DNA of 64,000 nt from Herbidospora mongoliensis (GTDB lineage: Bacteria > Actinomycetota > Actinomycetes > Streptosporangiales > Streptosporangiaceae): contig NZ_BBXD01000010.1 of NCBI RefSeq assembly GCF_001570545.1, positions 186,001 to 250,000 on the forward strand, written 5' to 3'. The notes under the pieces are model-generated. The model worked only from the letters and a program-made list of their open reading frames with translations, made no database searches and was not told the DNA's origin. This document shows, in pieces, positions 58,726-64,000 of the stretch (positions are counted from its first letter, which is position 1; every line of letters begins with the position of its first letter). The position numbers and the translations under genes are program-made.

Positions 58726-58938
58726 ATGCGCACATCAGCCGATGTGAGGACGGCTCGCCCGATCTACGGTGACTCTGTGGTCGGGGTGCGGCGCGACTCC
58801 GTGGCCGTCACTCCGATCCGCGAGGGCGGATGCCTACTGAAGCCGGACGTCAGGGGGGGCATCTGGAAACGGCCACGTGTCCGTCACGCCGGTCGAGGTC
58901 GCCTCGGAGGGGTGGAGACCGAGACCGGGGGCACGTAG
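58726..58938 (+). CDS. Doubtful small frame, 70 aa
   Basis: An open frame of 70 codons from ATG at 58726, rich in Arg and Gly, containing DSVVGVRRDSVAVTPIREGG. It sits exactly between two strong hairpins, the second starting 3 bp after its stop, which is the only reason to list it. No ribosome-binding site and no known family. Confidence 0.2.
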   Translation: MRTSADVRTARPIYGDSVVGVRRDSVAVTPIREGGCLLKPDVRGGIWKRPRVRHAGRGRLGGVETETGGT

Positions 58939-58941
58939 CCC

Positions 58942-58973
58942 GCGGGCCCGGGTCGCGCAGGACCCGGGCCCGC
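58942..58973. terminator. Perfect 13-bp GC hairpin
   Basis: GCGGGCCCGGGTC, loop GCGCAG, GACCCGGGCCCGC. No T run follows. A probable terminator upstream of the acyl-CoA-synthetase-like gene. Confidence 0.6.
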
Positions 58974-59059
58974 CCACTCGCTTGGTCGAAGGCATTACAT
59001 ACGCGCCTACACACTTATGCGGATTCCGGGGCGGGAGCCCGGCCCGTACGGTCACGGTC

Positions 59060-59773
59060 ATGGAGTCAGGGGTCACCGGCGCGGTGTTCGGCCGATCCGC
59101 GCTGTGGGCCGACCGGCCGGCGCTGATCGATTTCGGCGAGGGCCGCGCAGTCAGCCACGAGACGCTGGCCGCGACCGTGTTCGGCGCTGCCTCGGGGCTG
59201 GTTCGGAGGGGGACCCGCCCCGGGCAGACCGCCGCCGTCTACACCGACGGGGTCTTCGGTCATCTGACCGCCGTCTTCGCGGTCATCGCGGCAGGTGGGG
59301 TGGCGCTGCCGCTGACGGTGCCCGATCCGGCCGAACTGCTGGCCCATGACGTCCGGCTGATGTTCACCAGCGGGAAGCTGGCCGCCGAGGCGGTCTCGGC
59401 GGCCGAGGCGTCGCGGGTGCGGCAGGTCGTCTCGTTCGGCGGCGGGCACGGCGCGACCGAGTTCGAGACGCTGCTCGGTCTCGATCCGCTGCCGCTCCCC
59501 GTTTCGGCGGGTCCGGCGATCACCGCGGAGGAGGGCGACCTCGGGCACGACGGGTTCGCCGAGGCGATGGCGCTGCTCGACGGGCATCTGTTCCTCAAGG
59601 AGCGCGACGTCGTGCTGGTCGACTGGCCGCCGTCGGGGTCGGCCGACCTCGCGGTGCTGGCCGGGCTGGCGTTCGCGAAGGGGGCCGTGGTGGTGACGGG
59701 CGGCGGGCGGGAGCTGGGGGTGACGGTGGCGGCCGTCGTGGAGTGCGGGAAACGCTGCGTGCGTCGGATCTGA
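59060..59773 (+). CDS. Truncated AMP-binding (acyl-CoA synthetase-like) protein, 237 aa
   Basis: A 237-residue protein matching only the N-terminal part of the acyl/coumaroyl-CoA ligase family (ALWADRPALIDFGEGRAVSHETLAATVFGAASGLVRRGTRPGQTAAVYTDGVFGHLTAVFAVIAAGGVALPL, then a VRQVVSFGG strand). The ATP-binding signature (a Ser/Thr/Gly-rich SSGTTGLPKG-type loop) and the whole C-terminal catalytic half are missing; instead the sequence ends with DVVLVDWPPSGSADLAVLAGLAFAKGAVVVTGGG, which resembles the later hairpin region of the N-domain. It has normal codon use and a clean frame, so it is a stable short paralogue, not a fresh pseudogene. Adenylation is very unlikely. Confidence 0.75.
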   Translation: MESGVTGAVFGRSALWADRPALIDFGEGRAVSHETLAATVFGAASGLVRRGTRPGQTAAVYTDGVFGHLTAVFAVIAAGGVALPLTVPDPAELLAHDVRLMFTSGKLAAEAVSAAEASRVRQVVSFGGGHGATEFETLLGLDPLPLPVSAGPAITAEEGDLGHDGFAEAMALLDGHLFLKERDVVLVDWPPSGSADLAVLAGLAFAKGAVVVTGGGRELGVTVAAVVECGKRCVRRI

Positions 59774-59856
59774 ACGTGTATATAGAACCGTTGCTTGACG
59801 TGGTACCTCCCTCGGTGGGTTGATTGGCTGCCATTCACACCCGGAGGTCGGCCGCG

Positions 59857-61128
59857 ATGAGGCGACGTTTGACCGCGGTCGCCGCAGCACTGCTCGTGCT
59901 GGTGACGTCATGCAGCGGCGAGGCCGTGGAAACCCCCGAGTCCTCCGCGAGAGAGCGCGTCGAGGTCTTCTCCTGGTGGACGGGATTGGGCGAGGCCGAC
60001 GGCCTCAAGGCGATGCGCGCCCTGTTCGAGAAGCAGAACCCCGGCTTCACGTTCGTCGACGCGGCCGTCGAAGGCGGCTCGGGCGACCAGGCCCGTGCTT
60101 TGTTATCCAGCAAGCTCCAGGCCAACCAGCCGCCCGACACCTTCCAGGGTCACGCGGGCGCCGAGCTCCAGGGCTACATCACCGCCGGCAAGCTCGAACC
60201 CCTCAATTTCCTGTACGACGAGCTGAAGTTACGCGACGCCTTCCCGCCCCAGCTCGTCGAGCAGATCTCGGTGCACGGTGAGATCTACTCGGTCCCGGTG
60301 AACATCCACCGCTCGAACGTCCTGTGGCTCAACCCGGCGGTGCTGCGAGCGGCCGGGGTGCCGGGGGCGCCGCAGACCCTCCCGCAGTTCCTCGAAGCGC
60401 TGGAGAAGGTCAAGGCGACCGGGAAGGTCCCGCTGGCCATCGGGCCGCAGTGGACCGTCGTCCACCTCTTCGAATCCGTGCTGCTGGGGTCGCTGGGGAC
60501 CAAGGCGTACAACAAGCTCTGGACGGCCGACGGCGACTGGAACAGCGCGGCGATGAAGCGGGCGCTGACCGACTTCGCGGCGGTGCTGGCGTTCACCGGG
60601 CCGCCGCAGACCGACTGGCAGCCGGCCGCCAAGCAGGTGGCCGACGGCGAGGCCGCGTTCACCGTCATGGGCGACTGGGCCTACAGCTACTTCCACAACC
60701 CGCCCGACGGCGGCCTGGGCAAGACCTCGAAGAAGGACTTCGACTGGGCGCCCTCGCCGGGCACCGCGGGCACCTTCATGTGGCTCTCGGACAGTTTCAC
60801 GCTGCCGCGCGGCGCCCCCAACCGGGAGGGCGCGCTGGCCTGGCTCAAGGTGGCCGCCAGCAAGGCCGGGCAGGACGCGTTCAACCCGCTCAAGGGCTCG
60901 ATCCCGGCCCGCCGCGACGCCGACACCTCGCTCTACAAGGACTATCTGGCCTGGAACCAGGGCGAATGGGCCCGCGACCAGCTGGCCGGGTCGATCCAGC
61001 ACGGCGTCGTCGCGGGCGACGGCTGGCGGGCGGCCATCAACGACGCGGTCGGCATCTTCATGGAGAACCCCGACGTCGTGGAACTGCAGCGGGCGCTGGT
61101 GCTGGCAGCGAAAAACAGCGGCCAATGA
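59857..61128 (+). CDS. Extracellular sugar-binding lipoprotein (ABC transporter)
   Basis: A 423-residue family 1 solute-binding protein. The lipoprotein signal peptide ends at Cys19 (VLVTSC). The mature protein shows the family outline: VEVFSWWTGLGEADGLKAMRALFEKQNPGFTFV, PDTFQGHAGAELQGYI, PVNIHRSNVLWLNPAVLRAAG and AAFTVMGDWAYSYF. The start at 59857 has GGAGGT at the right distance; an ATG 33 bp earlier is less likely. It would bind mono- or oligosaccharides for uptake. No permease or ATPase genes are adjacent, so it is an orphan that must work with a transporter elsewhere. Confidence 0.93.
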   Translation: MRRRLTAVAAALLVLVTSCSGEAVETPESSARERVEVFSWWTGLGEADGLKAMRALFEKQNPGFTFVDAAVEGGSGDQARALLSSKLQANQPPDTFQGHAGAELQGYITAGKLEPLNFLYDELKLRDAFPPQLVEQISVHGEIYSVPVNIHRSNVLWLNPAVLRAAGVPGAPQTLPQFLEALEKVKATGKVPLAIGPQWTVVHLFESVLLGSLGTKAYNKLWTADGDWNSAAMKRALTDFAAVLAFTGPPQTDWQPAAKQVADGEAAFTVMGDWAYSYFHNPPDGGLGKTSKKDFDWAPSPGTAGTFMWLSDSFTLPRGAPNREGALAWLKVAASKAGQDAFNPLKGSIPARRDADTSLYKDYLAWNQGEWARDQLAGSIQHGVVAGDGWRAAINDAVGIFMENPDVVELQRALVLAAKNSGQ

Positions 61129-61151
61129 CCGGTTTGTCATAGCATCGCCCG

Positions 61152-62378
61152 GTGAGTGTGACTGACGACCGGAGCGCGACCTTCGGAGAACTCTTCCGGA
61201 TCGGCGAGTTCCGGGTGCTGTTCGGCAGTCAGCTGCTGCTGACGCTGGGCGAGTCGGTCAAGATGCTGGCCTTCTCCGTCATCGTCTTCGAACAGACCAA
61301 CTCCGCCGGGCTGTCGGCCGTCTCCTGGATGCTCGGCTTCGTGCCGATGATGCTCGGTGGCCTGTTCCTGGCGTCGCTGGCCGACCGGATCCGGCCCCGG
61401 TCCCTGATGATCACCGGCGAGGTCACCCGGGTCGCCGTGTGCCTGCTCCTGGCGTTCGCCGGGCTGCCGGTGTGGGCGATGTTCGCGGTCGTCCTGGTCA
61501 CCGGCGTGCCCACCGCCGTGTTCATGGCGGCCCGCAACGCGGTGCTGCCCGACATCCTCGACGGCGACCGCTTCGTGCTCGGCCGGGCGCTGTTCACCAT
61601 GACCGGGGCCGGGGCGCAGATCGCCGGGCTCGCGGTCGGCGGCACCGTGATCGCGCTGCTCGGTCCGGAGGGCGCGCTGCTGGTCACCGCCGTGCTCTCG
61701 CTGGTGGCGGTCCCGCTCATCAGGTTCGGCCTCGCCGACCGGCCGCCGCGCGCGGTCAAGGACGGCACCGGCGCGGTCCGCGCCACCCTGCGCGGCAACT
61801 GGGCGCTGCTGAGCGACGGGACCATCCTGGGTCTGCTGCTGGCCGGGTGGTTGCCGCTGATGTTCATGGTCGGCTCCGAGGCGGTCTTCATCCCCTACCT
61901 GACCGGGATGGGCCAGGCCGGGGCGGCCGGGTTCGTGCTGGCCGCGACGGCCGCCGGGATGGGTTTCGGGGAGTTCATCGTCGGCCGGTTCGTAACGCCG
62001 TCGAAGCGGAACCGCCTTGGGCTGCCACTGGTCGCGCTGATGGGCGTGCCGCTGATCGGGTTCGTGCTCGAACCGGGGCCCTGGTGGGCCGGGATCCTGG
62101 CGTTCCTGGCGGGCAACGGGCTCGCCTACCAGCTGGTGCTGCAGCGGCCGTTCGTCGACGCCGTGCCGGAGCACCAGCGGGGGCTGGCGTTCGGGCTGCA
62201 GGGGTCGGGGATGATGACCGTCCAGGGGGTCGGCGGGGCGCTGGCCGGTGGCCTGGCCGAACTCGTCGACGTGCACCACGCGATCGCGATCTGCGGCGGG
62301 CTGGTGATCGTCGCGGGCGCTTTCCTGTGGCGGCCGCTCGCCCGGCCCGCGCTCACAACGGAGCCGCCGGAACAGTGA
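61152..62378 (+). CDS. MFS transporter (12 TM)
   Basis: A 408-residue membrane protein of the major facilitator superfamily with about 12 hydrophobic segments. The N-terminal VLFGSQLLLTLGESVKMLAFSVIVFEQT and the loop LADRIRPRSLMI are typical of the DHA3/MDR-type subgroup (macrolide and enterobactin exporters). It probably exports a small molecule. The GTG start at 61152 lies 24 bp after the lipoprotein gene, so both may be in one transcript. Substrate unknown. Confidence 0.9.
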   Translation: MSVTDDRSATFGELFRIGEFRVLFGSQLLLTLGESVKMLAFSVIVFEQTNSAGLSAVSWMLGFVPMMLGGLFLASLADRIRPRSLMITGEVTRVAVCLLLAFAGLPVWAMFAVVLVTGVPTAVFMAARNAVLPDILDGDRFVLGRALFTMTGAGAQIAGLAVGGTVIALLGPEGALLVTAVLSLVAVPLIRFGLADRPPRAVKDGTGAVRATLRGNWALLSDGTILGLLLAGWLPLMFMVGSEAVFIPYLTGMGQAGAAGFVLAATAAGMGFGEFIVGRFVTPSKRNRLGLPLVALMGVPLIGFVLEPGPWWAGILAFLAGNGLAYQLVLQRPFVDAVPEHQRGLAFGLQGSGMMTVQGVGGALAGGLAELVDVHHAIAICGGLVIVAGAFLWRPLARPALTTEPPEQ

Positions 62379-62433
62379 CCTGGACGCCAACTTGGAGTAG
62401 AACGGGCAGATCCCCTACTCCTCGGAGGGTCAC

Positions 62434-63885
62434 ATGTCCTTGCTGGACCCCAAACTCTGGACCGGCCTGATCCACAGCGGCGGCTGGGTCACCTCCCAAA
62501 CGGGTGACGCGGCCGTGGTCGAGCCCGCCACCGGCAGTGAAATCGGCCGGGTCGGGGTGGCCGGCGCCGCCGACGTGACGGCCGCCGTCCGCAAGGCCGC
62601 CCAGGCGCAGCGGGAATGGGCCGCGACCAACTTCGAGGAGCGGGCCGCCGTGCTCCGCCGCGCGGGCGCCCTCTTCGAGCAGTACGCCGACGAGATCCAC
62701 CACTGGATCATCCGGGAGACGGGCTCCGTACCGCCGAAAGCGGGCCTGGAGACCCACGTCGCCGCGCAGGAGTGCTTCGAGGCCGCGGCCCTGGCCTCCG
62801 GGACGACCGGGGAGATCCTGCCGACCAACCGCAAGCGGCTCAGCATCGCCCGGCGGATCCCGGTCGGGGTGGTCGGCGTGATCGCGCCGTTCAACGTGCC
62901 GCTGATCCTCGGCATCCGCTCGGTGGCCCCCGCGCTCGCGCTGGGCAACGCCGTGGTGCTCAAGCCCGACCCCAGAACCGCCGTCTCCGGCGGCGTGGTG
63001 ATCGCCCGGGTGCTGGAGGAGGCCGGGCTGCCCGAGGGGCTGCTGCACGTGCTGCCCGGCGGGCCCGACGTGGGCGAGGCGCTGGTCGCCGATCCGCTGG
63101 TGCCGGTCATCTCGTTCACCGGCTCGACCGCCGCCGGGCGCAAGGTCGGCGAGGCCTGTGGACGGCTCCTCAAGCGCGCCCACTTGGAGCTCGGCGGCAA
63201 CTCGGCGCTGGTCGTGCTCGACGACGCCGACCTCGACCTCGCCGTCTCAGCGGGGGCGTGGGGGTCGTTCCTGCACCAGGGCCAGATCTGCATGACCACA
63301 GGCCGCCACCTGGTGCACGCCTCCCTCGCCGACGAGTACGTCGAGCGCCTCGCCGCCAAGGCCGACCACCTCCCGGTGGGCGACCCCGCGACCGGGCAGG
63401 TCGCCCTGGGGCCGCTGATCTCGGCGAGCCAGCGGGACAAGGTGCATGCCCTGGTCACCGGCAGCGTCGACGCGGGGGCGCGGCTGGCGGCGGGAGGGAC
63501 GTACGAGGATCTCTTCTACCGCCCGACGGTGCTGGCCGGAGCGGGCCCCGCCTACGACAACGAGGTGTTCGGGCCGGTCGCCCCCGTCATGCCCTTCCAC
63601 TCCCTGGAGGAGGCGGTGGCCCTGGCGGGCGACACCGAATACGGCCTCTCGCTGGGCATCCTCACCCGCGACGTCATGAAGGCGATGCATCTGGCGGAGC
63701 GGATCCCCACCGGGATCGTGCACATCAACGACCAGACCGTCGACGACGAGGCGGTCGCGCCGTTCGGCGGACTGGGCGCCTCGGGCACCGGATCGCGGTT
63801 CGGCGGGGCCCGCGCGAACGCCGACGCGTTCACCCACACCCAGTGGGTGACGATGCAGGGCGACATCGCTGCTTACCCGTTCTGA
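62434..63885 (+). CDS. Aldehyde dehydrogenase, benzaldehyde-dehydrogenase type
   Basis: A 483-residue ALDH. PFNVPLILGIRSVAPALALGNAVVLKPDPRT (cofactor), FTGSTAAGRKVG, the Glu in LELGGNSALVVLDDAD and the catalytic Cys in HQGQICMTTGRHLVH are intact; NEVFGPVAPVMPFHSLEEAVALAGDTEYGLSLGILTRD and the terminal WVTMQGDIAAYPF match the benzaldehyde/vanillin dehydrogenase subgroup as I know it. GGAGGGTCAC precedes the ATG at 62434. It would oxidise aromatic or other aldehydes with NAD(P). No aromatic catabolic cluster is adjacent. Confidence 0.94.
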   Translation: MSLLDPKLWTGLIHSGGWVTSQTGDAAVVEPATGSEIGRVGVAGAADVTAAVRKAAQAQREWAATNFEERAAVLRRAGALFEQYADEIHHWIIRETGSVPPKAGLETHVAAQECFEAAALASGTTGEILPTNRKRLSIARRIPVGVVGVIAPFNVPLILGIRSVAPALALGNAVVLKPDPRTAVSGGVVIARVLEEAGLPEGLLHVLPGGPDVGEALVADPLVPVISFTGSTAAGRKVGEACGRLLKRAHLELGGNSALVVLDDADLDLAVSAGAWGSFLHQGQICMTTGRHLVHASLADEYVERLAAKADHLPVGDPATGQVALGPLISASQRDKVHALVTGSVDAGARLAAGGTYEDLFYRPTVLAGAGPAYDNEVFGPVAPVMPFHSLEEAVALAGDTEYGLSLGILTRDVMKAMHLAERIPTGIVHINDQTVDDEAVAPFGGLGASGTGSRFGGARANADAFTHTQWVTMQGDIAAYPF

Positions 63886-63908
63886 CCCATGTTGTAGGTT
63901 CGCGGGTC

Positions 63909-64000
63909 ATGAGAAAGAACGGCTGGTTGTTGCTGGTCGCCGGGTTCGTCCTGGCGGCACTCAACCTGCGACCGGCGCTTGCCGGAGTCTCGCCACTCCT
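63909..64000 (+). CDS. CynX/NimT-type MFS transporter, 3' end outside the window
   Basis: The first about 30 codons (MRKNGWLLLVAGFVLAALN followed by LRPALAGVSPLL) are visible and run off the window end. The first membrane helix with the LNLRPA(L/I)AGVSPLL motif is typical of the CynX/NimT family of MFS transporters (cyanate or 2-nitroimidazole export). Confidence 0.8.
   Translation, partial: MRKNGWLLLVAGFVLAALNLRPALAGVSPL

Larger units (their letters stand above)
58683..59059. other. 377-bp gap with two strong hairpins
   Basis: It holds a perfect 14-bp inverted repeat (58687-58722), a possible 70-aa frame (58726-58938) and a perfect 13-bp hairpin (58942-58973). The rest, to 59059, shows no gene that I recognise. 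Confidence 0.6.

Noticed and set aside
56100-58733. An 877-codon open frame antisense to the AfsR-like regulator
   Set aside because: A shadow of strong codon bias; its composition is Arg/Gly/Gln-rich and protein-unlike.
37944-64000. The accessory half as a biosynthetic gene cluster
   Set aside because: Regulators, aldehyde dehydrogenases and transporters are present, but no core biosynthetic enzyme (PKS, NRPS, terpene, RiPP) is visible.

Overview
The window comes from a high-GC actinobacterium, most likely of the order Streptosporangiales (Nonomuraea/Streptosporangium/Actinomadura type). I infer this from strong G/C preference at third codon positions, frequent GTG starts, and the gene order gltX - ndgR/leuC/leuD - hup - cofC/plsC/gpsA/ddl - thiL - thiD - rpmB - DAK2 protein - recG - rsmD - coaD - DUF177 - rpmF - rnc - mutM - acylphosphatase - smc - ftsY, which matches the core chromosome of Streptomyces and relatives. 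No rRNA, CRISPR array, integrase, transposase or biosynthetic gene cluster is visible.

Region 1 (1-7.7 kb) holds a monooxygenase-like protein, an FAH-family hydrolase overlapping gltX, an M3 peptidase, a tRNA-Gln/tRNA-Glu/tRNA-Glu cluster with its own promoter and terminator, a redox protein with a WAxxCGC active site behind an apparently leaderless promoter, and a hotdog thioesterase. Region 2 (7.7-13 kb) has an acidic HEAT-like protein and the divergent ndgR / leuCD locus, with a duplicated 35-bp box in the intergenic region, followed by hup. Region 3 (13-15.5 kb) is a TetR/MFS efflux pair controlled by four identical-looking 11-bp palindromes; the TetR protein carries a C-terminal OB-fold-like extension. 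Region 4 (15.5-37.4 kb) is the housekeeping block: F420 and phospholipid synthesis, D-Ala-D-Ala ligase, thiamine, ribosomal proteins, DNA repair, RNase III, SMC and FtsY.

Region 5 (37.4-64 kb) is more accessory. It holds a cysteine-synthase-like PLP enzyme beside a SigR-like ECF sigma factor, a membrane SMI1/KNR4 protein convergent with a MEDS-HATPase regulator, a polysaccharide deacetylase, Cu/Zn superoxide dismutase with a possible ribosome-site-masking leader, typA, two aldehyde dehydrogenases, GH1 beta-glucosidase with TetR, MerR, a penicillin-binding protein, an ABC exporter divergent from an AfsR-like LuxR regulator, a truncated acyl-CoA-synthetase-like protein, an orphan sugar-binding lipoprotein and transporters.

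I did not find a convincing undescribed multi-gene system. The most unusual signals are non-coding: two dispersed intergenic repeat families (three copies each), the four-operator array, the duplicated ndgR/leuC box, masking hairpins over Shine-Dalgarno sequences, and thiL, which has an ideal ribosome-binding site in front of an ATC codon but no ATG/GTG/TTG start in frame. All family names are from sequence reading and memory; no searches were run.
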